Notes: a model not told the origin generated them from the sequence alone. DNA of 64,000 nucleotides from Sphingobacterium tenebrionis (GCF_037126265.1 NZ_JAYLLN010000008.1:31905-95904), one strand, 5' to 3'. Positions 52,004 to 61,731 are shown, numbered from the stretch's first letter. A program made the numbers and translations.

Positions 52004-53273
52004 TCATTTTGATATTGCTTATTTAAGGAAATATGTAAACGGGGAACTGAGTCCTTCGGAGATGTATGCCCTTGAAAAGGCATCCCATCAGGATGAATTC
52101 TTGATGGACATCATCCTTGGTTTGGAGCAGGAGAAGGCACTGGGCGAATCTGAATTGCTGGATAAAAAGGATCTTGATTCTGCTATTTATGAACGTACGC
52201 ATCCGAAGAAGATCCAAAAAATGGGTTATATACGTTGGATATCTATCGCAGCTGCCTTGGTATTGGCATTTGGGATTGGTCTTACCTGGTATCTAAATCG
52301 TGATGTGGAGCAGGAAACAATGGAGGAAAGCATTGCCGCGGCAGATCAGGCGGCACCGATGGATAGCCCTACGAATGTAGCTCCGATAGATAGTTTGGCG
52401 GATGAATTGTTCGAGCCTGAACAGGAAATAGCCATGCTGGAAAAGAAAGCGCCTCAAAGGCGGGCATCTAAAGATGCTGTTGTAGAAATTCAGCGGCCGA
52501 AATTGAGATTTCCAGATGCACCAGTGGCTACAGAGGCAGATCGGATGGGTTTTGGAAGATGGCGGGATACGTCTTATGATTTCCGGAATGAGGATATGAT
52601 TGTGGATAATAGGATTGCAGGAAAAGTTTCGGGGGTACAAACTGATAATCAAATTGTTATCCGGGGAATCAATAGTATAGCGAAGAAGGAAACTATTACT
52701 GGAGCTGTTGCGCGGGTTGGTTCTGCCCAGGACAAAAAGACCATCGTAACGGGATTGGTGTTGGATCAGGTTTCAGGGAGACCATTGGATCATGTGACGG
52801 TTAGGGATGTTCAAACGAATGAAATTGCCATTACAGATTCTTCTGGTCAATATATTATGCCTTTGTCGGCAAATAGCCAAGAATTGGAATTGATTTCTTT
52901 AGGATATGAGAGTAAGCGTATAATCGCAAGTAATAATAAGGTGGTACAGCTGGCCCCATCGAATCAGAGTTTGGATGAGGTTGTTGTTGTTGGAGTAAGT
53001 GGTAGAGCGAGAAAAACAAAATCAGAGCCTTTGGCGGGTTGGTCGGCTTTTAGGAAATACCTAGAGGATCAGACTGGTCAATCTTTATTGGGTAAAGGGG
53101 CTGTGACCTTGGTGTTTGATGTTTCTAATGCGGGAAGGCCGGTGGAAATACAGGTTAAGAAATCTAGTAATGCGGTGTTGAACCAGAGGGCTATTCAGAT
53201 TATCTCGAACGGCCCGGATTGGAGCTTGGGTAATGATGGGAAGAAGGTAGAGGTTAAGGTGGAGTTTAGGTAG
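51996..53273 (+). CDS. Anti-sigma-like membrane protein with CarboxypepD_reg and TonB C-terminal domains
   Basis: A 425-residue protein translated from the ATG at 51996, preceded by an unusually good Shine-Dalgarno (AAAGGAG, 51984-51990) and overlapping the sigma gene by 8 bp. Residues 1-78 (YLRKYVNGELSPSEMYALEK) resemble anti-sigma cytoplasmic domains without a zinc finger. One membrane helix spans 79-100. The periplasmic part has a Pro/Ala/Asp-rich linker, a plug-like stretch (GKVSGVQTDNQIVIRGINSI), a CarboxypepD_reg domain (VTGLVLDQVSGRPLDHVTV), another SusC-like LDEVVVVG, and a C-terminal TonB domain (VTLVFDVSNAGRPVEIQVKKS). It probably inhibits the sigma factor and senses a periplasmic signal. 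No TonB receptor lies next to it. Confidence 0.82.
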   Translation: MNNHFDIAYLRKYVNGELSPSEMYALEKASHQDEFLMDIILGLEQEKALGESELLDKKDLDSAIYERTHPKKIQKMGYIRWISIAAALVLAFGIGLTWYLNRDVEQETMEESIAAADQAAPMDSPTNVAPIDSLADELFEPEQEIAMLEKKAPQRRASKDAVVEIQRPKLRFPDAPVATEADRMGFGRWRDTSYDFRNEDMIVDNRIAGKVSGVQTDNQIVIRGINSIAKKETITGAVARVGSAQDKKTIVTGLVLDQVSGRPLDHVTVRDVQTNEIAITDSSGQYIMPLSANSQELELISLGYESKRIIASNNKVVQLAPSNQSLDEVVVVGVSGRARKTKSEPLAGWSAFRKYLEDQTGQSLLGKGAVTLVFDVSNAGRPVEIQVKKSSNAVLNQRAIQIISNGPDWSLGNDGKKVEVKVEFR

Positions 53274-53301
53274 TTTTTGCAGACTTTGCGAGAGCTTTTC
53301 G

Positions 53302-53482
53302 CGTCATTGCGAGAACTTCGTCATTGCGAGGAGGCACGACGAAGCAATCTTTAGCCATGTCATGGTGAGCGTAGTCGAACCATCTATTCGTGTACTACCG
53401 TACAGATCCTTCGACTTCTCTAAGGATGACATTGGGCGCCGCATATCGAAAGATTGCTTCGTCGTGCCTCCTCGCAATGACG
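53302..53482. repeat. Composite nested palindromic repeat, copy R5
   Basis: In the convergent gap between the anti-sigma/TonB gene and tsaD, 29 nt after the first stop. It has a partial outer arm, full outer unit, inner unit GTCATGGTGAG...GAACCATC (stem ATGGT/ACCAT), inverted inner unit with stem ATCCT/AGGAT (its loop has drifted to CTTCTCT), and inverted outer unit. About 47 bp of unremarkable sequence separate it from the tsaD stop. Confidence 0.9.
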
Positions 53483-53529
53483 GGTAAAGTTCAAAGACGT
53501 ATAGTTCCTCACGATAACCAGATTAAAAC

Positions 53530-54531
53530 CTATACATGCATCCTTGCCAATGGCGCTATATCCTGCCCTACAAAATCCTTTTTCAAAAACTTCTGATAAC
53601 CCGCTATCGCAATCATTGCTGCATTATCCGTACAATACTCAAACTTCGGAATAAACACCTTCCAACCATACTTCTCACCCATTTCCAACAAGCCCTTCCT
53701 CAACCCCGAATTCGCAGAAACACCACCCGCAATAGCAATCTCCTTCACTCCTGTTTCCTTCGCCGCCTTCTTCAATTTATTCAACAAAATAGAAACAATC
53801 CTACTCTGCACGGATGCACATAGATCATCCATTCGCTCCTCCAAAAAACGAGGATCCTTCTTCAACTCTCCCTGAACCAAATAAAGTATCGCCGTCTTCA
53901 GACCCGAGAAACTAAAATTCAAGTCCGGAATCTGAGGCTCCGGTAATTTAAAAGCCTCCGGATTTCCATTTTGTGCATGTTTATCGATCAATGGTCCACC
54001 AGGATAAGGCAGATCCAATATCTTCGCTGTTTTATCAAAAGCTTCTCCAGCAGCATCATCCAGGGTCTCCCCCAACAATGCCATTTCAAAATAATCCTTT
54101 ACCAGCACGATCTGCGTATGTCCACCAGAAACCGTTAAACATAAGAACGGAAAATTAGGCTTAGGATCATCAATAAAATGCGCTAGAATATGTGCCTGCA
54201 TATGGTTCACCTCGATCAAAGGAATATTCATCGCCAAGGCAAAAGACTTCGAAAAGGAGGTTCCTACCAATAAAGAGCCTAAAAGTCCAGGTCCACGCGT
54301 AAATGCTACTGCATCTATCTCATTTTTATGTATTTTTGCCTCAGCAATAGCTTGATCTACCGTAGGGATGATATTCTGCTGATGTGCTCGGGAGGCTAAC
54401 TCCGGAACCACACCACCATATTTCGCATGTACTGCTTGACCAGCTATAATATTTGCCTTAATTTCGCCGTCTATACAAATAGAGGCCGAAGTTTCATCAC
54501 ATGAAGATTCTATTCCGAGTATGATGGCCAT
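53530..54531 (-). CDS. tsaD: tRNA t6A threonylcarbamoyltransferase TsaD
   Basis: The catalytic ASKHA-fold subunit that transfers threonylcarbamoyl to A37 of ANN-decoding tRNAs. The 333-residue protein begins ILGIESSCDETSASI and carries the metal-binding His110 and His114 (VNHMQAHILAHF), the ASRAHQQNI block, FSGLKTAIL and IAGGVSANSGLR. Length is standard. Its partner TsaB is encoded about 28 kb away. The -7 box TACTTTTG (minus, 54565-54558) sits in the short gap shared with tamB. Confidence 0.97.
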   Translation of the reverse strand: MAIILGIESSCDETSASICIDGEIKANIIAGQAVHAKYGGVVPELASRAHQQNIIPTVDQAIAEAKIHKNEIDAVAFTRGPGLLGSLLVGTSFSKSFALAMNIPLIEVNHMQAHILAHFIDDPKPNFPFLCLTVSGGHTQIVLVKDYFEMALLGETLDDAAGEAFDKTAKILDLPYPGGPLIDKHAQNGNPEAFKLPEPQIPDLNFSFSGLKTAILYLVQGELKKDPRFLEERMDDLCASVQSRIVSILLNKLKKAAKETGVKEIAIAGGVSANSGLRKGLLEMGEKYGWKVFIPKFEYCTDNAAMIAIAGYQKFLKKDFVGQDIAPLARMHV

Positions 54532-54557
54532 TTTGAGAGAGTAATTTAAATAAAGTA

Positions 54558-54565
54558 CAAAAGTA
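54558..54565 (-). promoter_or_regulatory. tsaD -7 box
   Basis: TACTTTTG on the minus strand matches TAnnTTTG, 27 bp before the tsaD ATG. No clear TTG at the expected -33 distance. The box overlaps the region where tamB translation probably begins on the other strand. Confidence 0.45.
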
Positions 54566-54588
54566 TCAAAAAAATACTGAAAATAACG

Positions 54589-57500
54589 TTGATTTGCCTG
54601 CTCAGCATCCTTGCATTGCTGTCGATCGTGTTATTCTCGCTTCAGTTCTCTTCCGTGCAGACCTATGTGAGCCATAAGGTCGCCAATTACCTGTCCAAAG
54701 AGTTAAAAGCTGATGTTAAGGTGGAACGTGTATATTTCCGACCATTTTCAGAACTCACCCTTACTGGATTTCAGATTTCCGATCAATCGGGCAAGCCATT
54801 GCTTTCTGCCAAAGAACTGCATGCCAACCTCATGCTTCGCAAGATTTTGGAAAACAAGATCACCATTGAGGAAATCAGTATCGAGGAAGCAAAAGCCAAC
54901 CTGCATTTCTATAAAGACAGTTCAAATTTTAAGTTTTTGGTCGATTATTTCGCCCCCAAGAAAAAGAAAGAAGGAAAACAGAGCAAGCCTTTGCAACTGC
55001 AACTGGATAATATTGTGCTCAAGAACAACCAGATCAAACTGGTCAACCATCGATTCAAACACCATAACCGAGGGGTTGATTTTTCCGATCTGGACATCAT
55101 CAACCTTTCTGGCGCGATCAATGAGATCAAATTTGATACCCTAGGTTTTGAGGCTAATTTAAGAGCATTAACCCTGAAAGAAAAATCAGGTTTTCACCTG
55201 AAGGAACTCACTGCGCAGACGAAGATCAGCTCCACCTCCATGGAATTTGATGATCTGAAACTCATCAGCAACAACTCCTCCTTAAGCCGCTATTTAAAAT
55301 TCACTTATTCCAAATTTGCTGATTTCGGCGATTTCATCAATAAAGTGCAGATTGAAAGCACCTTGGAAGATGTTTTTGTGGATTCCAGGGATATAGAATA
55401 TTTTGCGCCTGACCTGAAGTTCGTCAAGTTCAAAACCCATATCATCCAGGCCAAGGTGGATGGAACCGTAGCGGAATTATACGCCAGCGATGCCCATCTG
55501 AAAACCGGAAAGGAAACGGAACTAAAGGGCGATTTCAGTATCAAGGGCTTACCCGATATCAACAGGACCATTTTTGATTTTGACCTGGAAAAACTGAACA
55601 GTTCAGCCAAGGATGTGGAACTCTTGGTGCCCCAATTGGCCAACCGTTCCGCTTTCAAGCTACCTGAACAATTACATGCCTTAGGACATCTACAGTTTGC
55701 CGGAACTTTCAAAGGGCTTTACAACCTGTTTGATGTGGAAGGTAACTTCCAAACTGCCTTAGGCGATATCATTGCCAAGACAAACATCAACCTTAAACAA
55801 GGCATACAATATCAAGGTCAACTCCAAAGCCCAGATTTTCAATTAGGTAAACTTTTGGGATCTAATAGCTTGAGACAAACCGGAATGGATTTCGATTTTC
55901 AAGGTAAAGGTCTGGAATTGGATCAATTGGAACTGAATCTGGCAGGAGATTTAAAAAACTTCCAGTTTGAGAATTACCAATATGATAGCCTATTCGTCAA
56001 TGCGACCTTAGCGAACAGCATTATCCAAGCAGTTGGGGATATTAAAGATCCCCAGATCAGGTTGAGTTACGATGCTTCTATAGACCTTCAGCAACCGCAA
56101 ATTTCTTACGACATTTACGCTGATATCGAACAGGTCAACCTGAAGAAAATGGGGCTGGTTAAAAAAGACAGCATCCTGATCTATAATACTAGCATCCACA
56201 CTCAATTAAAAGGAAACAACCTGAACAATCTGGTGGGCGACCTTTATAGCGACCAGATCAATATGGAAACCAGTAAGGGCGAGTTTTCCATCAATGATGT
56301 TTATTTTTCGGCACAGGGTAATGAAAAGGACAGGCTTTTCAGTTTGAAGTCCAATGTGGCGGATGCGGAGATGCGCGGCTTGATCGATCTGAATACCATT
56401 GTTCCCTATTTTAAAGCCTTGGCGATGCGTTATGCACCAGCAATCGGCTTCGATCTGGAACCTTATAACCCCCAGATATTTGATCTGGAGTTCAACATTA
56501 AATCCTTTGAACCTGTGTCTGCGTTCTTGGACCCCAACCTGACCTTAGAAGATGGTGCTTATTTAGAAGCCCATTTTTCTTCGGAGGATTATACCGCTAA
56601 ATTCCATGCTTTTAGTCCTTTGGTCAAATACAAAGGCATCAACCTGCAAAACCTAAATCTGCAGGAAAATGCGGATCAAGAGGCCTTTTCTCTTGACCTC
56701 AAGGCAGATCGGCTGTTTTTAAATGATAGTCTATATGTAAATAATATCGAGATCAACAATGTACTGGCAAAAGACAGCCTGATGTTCTCGGTCAATGCGG
56801 CAAATGAAACCGATGTAAATTACCTGCGATTGAATGGGAATATCCATTTTGCGCATAACAAACCCGCATACATCAAGTTCAATGAATCGACCATTGTGGT
56901 CAATAATGATCCTTGGGAATTCAACAAAGATGCAGAAATGCGTGTTTCTAAGGGGAAATTTTACCTGCAGAACCTGAAGGCCAGCCAGGGCAAGCAATTG
57001 TTGACCTTTAACGGGGTATTGTCCAATGAGGATGATAAATTGGATGTGGCTTTCAACCATTTCAACCTAAATTCCTTGGAAAGTATTCTTGCTCCTATGG
57101 GCATTCAGTTAAGTGGAGAGCTGAACGGAAATATTGAAGTGAATTCTATTTTCAGAAAACCATATCTATCTGCGGATGTAAGTACTACCCCTTTAGTTTA
57201 TAATAAAATCCCCATCGGGCATTTGAAATTATTGGCGGATTATGTACCGGAATCCAAAGTAGCCAATTTAGATCTCCAATTATTGGATGAACTGAACCGA
57301 GGGCTTACTTTGAAAGGAACCTATCAAGTGGATGAGGGTGATCAGGAATTAAATCTGAAGGGCGATCTTAAGGAAGCAGAATTGATTTTGCTGCAACCTT
57401 TCGTCCGCAACCTGGCTTCTAATCTGGAAGGTAGGATCAATGCTGATATCCAGATCAATGGCACCCTGAAGAATCCATTGTTCAACGGAACGGCCAAGAT

Positions 57501-58986
57501 TCAGAACGCATCGTTCAATGTGAATTACCTGAAAACGGCGTATAACTTCAGTAACCAGACGGCATTGGTAGACAAGAACAACATTATTTTGGATAATTTG
57601 ACCTTCACGGATACCAAAGGGCATCAAGCGGTAGCGAATGGGAAGATCGATCTGAACAAATTAAACAATCCTTATATTGATGTGGATGTGGCCACCAATA
57701 ATGTGATGATATTGAACACCACTTTCAAGGACAATAACCTTTACTATGGGACTGCCTTTGCTACGGGGAACTTTTTGTTCAAAGGACAGACCTCTGCTAT
57801 CGACATCAATATCAAAGCAAGATCCGAGGCCAATACAGTCATCAGTATACCGTTTAACACAGCGATGACGGTATCTGACAGCGATTTCATCTATTTTGTG
57901 AGTAAGGATTCCAGTGAAAATAAAGAGAATGCTTCCAGGTACTTCCTGAAGGGCATGACCATGAATATGGACCTGGTGCTGACCCCCGATGCGGAAGTGA
58001 ACCTACAGACTGATCTTGGTTCTTTGAAAGGGACAGGTAATGGGGAAATCACCTTGAAGGTATCGAGTTTAGGGGATTTTGAGATGTTTGGAGATTATAC
58101 CGTAAGTTCTGGAAAATTCCATTTTACGGCGCAGGATTTTATCAACAAATACTTTGACATCAAACAAGGGGGAACCATCCGTTGGACGGGCTCTCCGTCT
58201 GGAGCAACAATTAACTTGGTGGCACTCTATCAACAGCGAACATCGATCGGCGATCTGTATAATGCAGCCGGGCGAGCTGGGCAGGATGAACGCGTGTTGG
58301 CACAAGCTGATATGAACATCAAAGGTACGCTAAGCCAACCGGATGTTACTTTCGACTTGAATTTCCCGCAAAACCCGTATGTAAAGGATGAACTGCAGGC
58401 CTATTTAAGCGATGCGAACAATGTAAACCAACAAGCCTTGAGTCTGATTATCCGAAGAAGTTTTACAGCAAGTTCTTCCAATGATGTTGGTCGGGAGGTG
58501 AACAACACCTTATTGTCTGCCGGAACAGAGATCGCCTTCAATCAGCTTAATAATATTTTAGCGCAATCCTTGAATATTAATTTCTTGGATTTTAATATCC
58601 GTTCCTTCAATGATGCCTCAGCTTCCTTTAGGTTCTTCAATGATCGTTTGGTATTGACTGGTGGTATTGTGGACCGCAGGAATATACAGACCACCGATCT
58701 GACTTTTTTCTCCAATGAGGTAGCTACGGATGCGGAGTTGACCTATAGGGTGCGTAGGGATGGAAGTTTAGTTTTCCGGGCTTACAACCGTTTAAATACG
58801 AGGAATATTTTATTTACACCGACGGATGATTATATCAACGCGGTAGGATTGGTGTATCGGCAGGAATTCAATACCCTTGGAGAATTCTGGCGCCGGATGT
58901 GGACTTTCAAAACAAAACAGGATAGTATCAAACCTTTTTCTTTGCCAAGGCAGGATACGGTAAAGCATAACCTTAATCCATTTTAG
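54589..58986 (+). CDS. tamB: TamB-like translocation/lipid-transport protein
   Basis: A 1465-residue AsmA/TamB-family protein anchored by an N-terminal helix (ICLLSILALLSIVLFSL) with a long, repetitive beta-rich periplasmic body and the TamB domain in the last 450 residues (GTIRWTGSPSGATINLVALYQQRTSIGDLYN, DVTFDLNFPQNPYVKDELQAYLSD). Such proteins bridge inner and outer membranes and are implicated in phospholipid transport and outer-membrane protein assembly. The start is uncertain: TTG at 54589 is the first usual start codon, but the frame stays open upstream to 54550 and the extra residues (IKYKSIKKILKITL) are the basic leader expected before the helix. A non-ATG start upstream is therefore likely. 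Transcribed divergently from tsaD. Confidence 0.9.
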   Translation: MICLLSILALLSIVLFSLQFSSVQTYVSHKVANYLSKELKADVKVERVYFRPFSELTLTGFQISDQSGKPLLSAKELHANLMLRKILENKITIEEISIEEAKANLHFYKDSSNFKFLVDYFAPKKKKEGKQSKPLQLQLDNIVLKNNQIKLVNHRFKHHNRGVDFSDLDIINLSGAINEIKFDTLGFEANLRALTLKEKSGFHLKELTAQTKISSTSMEFDDLKLISNNSSLSRYLKFTYSKFADFGDFINKVQIESTLEDVFVDSRDIEYFAPDLKFVKFKTHIIQAKVDGTVAELYASDAHLKTGKETELKGDFSIKGLPDINRTIFDFDLEKLNSSAKDVELLVPQLANRSAFKLPEQLHALGHLQFAGTFKGLYNLFDVEGNFQTALGDIIAKTNINLKQGIQYQGQLQSPDFQLGKLLGSNSLRQTGMDFDFQGKGLELDQLELNLAGDLKNFQFENYQYDSLFVNATLANSIIQAVGDIKDPQIRLSYDASIDLQQPQISYDIYADIEQVNLKKMGLVKKDSILIYNTSIHTQLKGNNLNNLVGDLYSDQINMETSKGEFSINDVYFSAQGNEKDRLFSLKSNVADAEMRGLIDLNTIVPYFKALAMRYAPAIGFDLEPYNPQIFDLEFNIKSFEPVSAFLDPNLTLEDGAYLEAHFSSEDYTAKFHAFSPLVKYKGINLQNLNLQENADQEAFSLDLKADRLFLNDSLYVNNIEINNVLAKDSLMFSVNAANETDVNYLRLNGNIHFAHNKPAYIKFNESTIVVNNDPWEFNKDAEMRVSKGKFYLQNLKASQGKQLLTFNGVLSNEDDKLDVAFNHFNLNSLESILAPMGIQLSGELNGNIEVNSIFRKPYLSADVSTTPLVYNKIPIGHLKLLADYVPESKVANLDLQLLDELNRGLTLKGTYQVDEGDQELNLKGDLKEAELILLQPFVRNLASNLEGRINADIQINGTLKNPLFNGTAKIQNASFNVNYLKTAYNFSNQTALVDKNNIILDNLTFTDTKGHQAVANGKIDLNKLNNPYIDVDVATNNVMILNTTFKDNNLYYGTAFATGNFLFKGQTSAIDINIKARSEANTVISIPFNTAMTVSDSDFIYFVSKDSSENKENASRYFLKGMTMNMDLVLTPDAEVNLQTDLGSLKGTGNGEITLKVSSLGDFEMFGDYTVSSGKFHFTAQDFINKYFDIKQGGTIRWTGSPSGATINLVALYQQRTSIGDLYNAAGRAGQDERVLAQADMNIKGTLSQPDVTFDLNFPQNPYVKDELQAYLSDANNVNQQALSLIIRRSFTASSSNDVGREVNNTLLSAGTEIAFNQLNNILAQSLNINFLDFNIRSFNDASASFRFFNDRLVLTGGIVDRRNIQTTDLTFFSNEVATDAELTYRVRRDGSLVFRAYNRLNTRNILFTPTDDYINAVGLVYRQEFNTLGEFWRRMWTFKTKQDSIKPFSLPRQDTVKHNLNPF

Positions 58987-59019
58987 TTGGCTATCCGTTT
59001 GTTTTTCTTCTAGTATACT

Positions 59020-59310
59020 TTAGTTTTTATTAAATAATTGGAATAAGGACTCCCATTCTTGATCAAGGGAACCGGTAAATTCAGGCTGCTTGGCCCGGTT
59101 GTACCAATACCTGGCATTCCATAGATCGCCCTCCACCCGATGCAAATAAGCATGTAGGTGTGCAGAAAGTAAATCCGTGAGTTGATCGACCAAGTCATGG
59201 GCAGTTTTCCAATCGCCTTTTGCATCATACCAAAGGGATTTTAGATGTACGGACCAGGAAGGATCGGGATGATTTTCTTTTAACGAAGCTTTGAATTCTT
59301 GAATAGTCAT
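59020..59310 (-). CDS. Small conserved protein of unknown function
   Basis: A 96-residue soluble protein without a signal peptide. Rich in Trp, His and Leu, it has helical segments with the pattern LKSLWYDAKGDWKTAHDLVD and LHAYLHRVEGDLWNARYWYN, reminiscent of a single TPR-like or helical hairpin unit. I recall similar short proteins across bacteria, but no function. It lies downstream of tex on the same strand, separated by the tex terminator, and its 3' end converges on tamB. Confidence 0.7.
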   Translation of the reverse strand: MTIQEFKASLKENHPDPSWSVHLKSLWYDAKGDWKTAHDLVDQLTDLLSAHLHAYLHRVEGDLWNARYWYNRAKQPEFTGSLDQEWESLFQLFNKN

Positions 59311-59347
59311 GGTTGAAATTAATCAATTATTTCGAGTACTAATAAAA

Positions 59348-59376
59348 AAATGGCTAGCCTTGAGGACTAGCCATTT
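59348..59376 (-). terminator. Terminator of tex
   Basis: Perfect 10-bp stem AAATGGCTAG / CTAGCCATTT with a 9-nt loop and an A-run that reads as a T-run on the minus strand, 10 bp after the tex stop. Confidence 0.85.
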
Positions 59377-59385
59377 CTTTTGTGT

Positions 59386-61683
59386 CTATTTAAATTTACT
59401 TGCCAAGGCTGCAAGTTTACTAGCCATATCGGTTTCGGGCTCAACCTCTCTCCTTCCATGGTTTCCCTTGCCATGCGACCTGTTACCCTGATCTCGTTTC
59501 CCTTGATCTGATTTTCCAGTCTCCCGGTAATCCGAACGCTTTCTTTGCCCTTTATCTTCTGTTTTCATGCTTAGGCTGATTCGGTTCCGGCGTTCATCTA
59601 CCTCCGTCACCTGCACCATCACCTGTTGTTGCACTTTGACCACTTCATGTGGATCGGAAACATAATGATTCGCTAATTGACTTAAATGTACTAATCCATC
59701 TTGGTGAACACCTATATCCACAAAAGCACCAAAGTTTGTGATATTCGTTACGATTCCTGGCAGTTTCATGCCCACCTTCAAATCGCTGATTTTATTCACA
59801 CCTTCCGTAAAGGAAAAGGATTCAAATTTCTCCCGTGGATCCAATCCTGGTTTAGCCAACTCGGCCATGATATCATTCAGGGTTGGCAATCCCACTTCCT
59901 CGGAGGTATAGTTTCTTAGGTTAACTTGTTTTCTAAGGCTATCATCCTTCATCAGATCCTCGATAGAAACCTTTAGATCTTTTGCCATCTGTTCCACCAA
60001 CGCATATCGCTCTGGGTGTACTGCGGAGGCATCCAAAGGATGCGCTGCATTTCGGATACGGAGGAAGCCAGCTGCCTGTTCAAAGGCTTTATCGCCCAGT
60101 CTAGGCACTTTTTTCAACTCCCGACGGGATTTGAACGGTCCATTTTCTTTACGATAATTGACGATCTGTTGAGCCAATGCTGGACCTAATCCTGAGATAT
60201 AGGCAAGAATCTGTTTGGAAGCGGTGTTTAATTCTACCCCAACTGCATTCACACAGGAAATCACGGTATCATCCAAGGCATTCTGTAATTTACCTTGGTC
60301 TACATCATGTTGATATTGACCTACTCCAATGGATTTTGGATCGATCTTCACCAATTCGGCCAAAGGATCCATCAATCTTCTACCGATGGAAACTGCACCA
60401 CGAACGGTAACATCATAATCTGGGAACTCTTCCCTTGCGGTTTCTGAAGCAGAATAAATGGAAGCCCCACTTTCGTTCACCATCACCACCGTCACATTCG
60501 ACAATTGTAATTTGCGGACAAAATCTTCTGTTTCACGGCCAGCTGTACCATTACCAATTGCAATAGCTTCCACATCGTATTTAGTAACTAAATGCTTGAT
60601 GGTTTTCTCGGCCTCTGCCATTCCTCCGGCGCCATTGTGTGGGAAGATCGCCGTGTTCTCCAATAAATTCCCTTGCGCATCCAGTACCACGGTTTTACAT
60701 CCCGTACGGAAACCTGGGTCAATCGCCAATAGACGTTTCTGACCAAGTGGTGCCGCCAATAGCAATTGGCGAACATTATCTGCAAAAACCTTGATCGCTT
60801 CTTCATCCGCACGTTGGCGAGTCAATACGCGAACCTCTGTTTCCATGGATGGTTTCAACAAACGCTTATAGCTATCCAATAGCGCAAGTTCAACCTGTTC
60901 GCTGGAACTGTTCTTGGCTTTGATATATTGTTTTTCTATACCCGGAAGCACTTGATCCTCTTCCACATCCACATCCAGGTACAATAATTCTTCTTTTTCG
61001 CCCCTACGCATCGCTAATACCCGATGGGATGGTGCATCTTTTAGGGATTCAGACCACTCGAAATAGTCCTTGTATTTAAGGGCTGCCTCCTCTTTTCCTG
61101 GCACCACCCTAGAAACAAACTTCCCTTTTTCCATCAGGATCTTTCTTGCATGAGATCGAACTTCGGCATCCTCTGCAATCTGTTCCGCTAGAATATCTCT
61201 TGCTCCTGCCAAAGCTTCTTCCAGGTTGTTCACCCCTTTTTCCGCATCGATATAGTCTGCAGCTGCTTCGTCAAGATCGATCTTATCCTGTGCTAATAGG
61301 ATATCAGCCAATGGCTGTAATCCCTTCTCGCGCGCCATGGAAGCCCGTGTACGACGTTTTGGCTTGTATGGAAGGTAAATATCCTCCAGAATGGCCATGG
61401 TCTCGGCTGTTTTTACCTGCTCCTCTAAAGCAGGGGTCAATTTCCCTTGATCACTAATGGATTTTAAGACAGCTTCCTTGCGTTTATCCAGATCGCGTAA
61501 TTGCTGAATGTGATCTCTGATCGCCGCAATCTGCACCTCATCCAAACTTCCGGTAACCTCTTTACGGTATCTTGCAATAAAAGGAATGGTAGCACCTTCA
61601 TCCAATAGGGCCAATGTACTGTTTACTTGCTTTTCGCTAAGCGCTAGCTCTTGCGATACGATAAACTCGTGGGATGTACTCAT
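59386..61683 (-). CDS. tex: Tex-family RNA-binding transcription accessory protein
   Basis: A 765-residue cytoplasmic protein from the ATG at 61683 (MSTSHEFIVSQELALSEKQV). Domain order is the N-terminal Tex helical region, YqgF/RNase H-like domain (LLAIDPGFRTGCKTVVLD, about 325-450), helix-hairpin-helix region (INTASKQILAYISGLGPALA and FKSRRELKKVPRLGDKAFEQAAGFLRI), S1 RNA-binding domain (LKVGMKLPGIVTNITNFGAFVDIGVHQDGLVHLSQLA, about 640-715) and a basic Lys/Arg/Gly-rich tail. Tex is the bacterial relative of eukaryotic Spt6. Length is typical. Confidence 0.96.
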   Translation of the reverse strand: MSTSHEFIVSQELALSEKQVNSTLALLDEGATIPFIARYRKEVTGSLDEVQIAAIRDHIQQLRDLDKRKEAVLKSISDQGKLTPALEEQVKTAETMAILEDIYLPYKPKRRTRASMAREKGLQPLADILLAQDKIDLDEAAADYIDAEKGVNNLEEALAGARDILAEQIAEDAEVRSHARKILMEKGKFVSRVVPGKEEAALKYKDYFEWSESLKDAPSHRVLAMRRGEKEELLYLDVDVEEDQVLPGIEKQYIKAKNSSSEQVELALLDSYKRLLKPSMETEVRVLTRQRADEEAIKVFADNVRQLLLAAPLGQKRLLAIDPGFRTGCKTVVLDAQGNLLENTAIFPHNGAGGMAEAEKTIKHLVTKYDVEAIAIGNGTAGRETEDFVRKLQLSNVTVVMVNESGASIYSASETAREEFPDYDVTVRGAVSIGRRLMDPLAELVKIDPKSIGVGQYQHDVDQGKLQNALDDTVISCVNAVGVELNTASKQILAYISGLGPALAQQIVNYRKENGPFKSRRELKKVPRLGDKAFEQAAGFLRIRNAAHPLDASAVHPERYALVEQMAKDLKVSIEDLMKDDSLRKQVNLRNYTSEEVGLPTLNDIMAELAKPGLDPREKFESFSFTEGVNKISDLKVGMKLPGIVTNITNFGAFVDIGVHQDGLVHLSQLANHYVSDPHEVVKVQQQVMVQVTEVDERRNRISLSMKTEDKGQRKRSDYRETGKSDQGKRDQGNRSHGKGNHGRREVEPETDMASKLAALASKFK

Positions 61684-61705
61684 AATCAAGTGTTATAGAA
61701 AAAAT

Positions 61706-61731
61706 AAGCTGTTGAAGAACATCAACAGCTT
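61706..61731 (-). terminator. Terminator of tatA
   Basis: Stem AAGCTGTTGA / TCAACAGCTT with a 6-nt loop, followed on the minus strand by a T-rich run, 23 bp after the tatA stop and just before tex. Confidence 0.75.
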
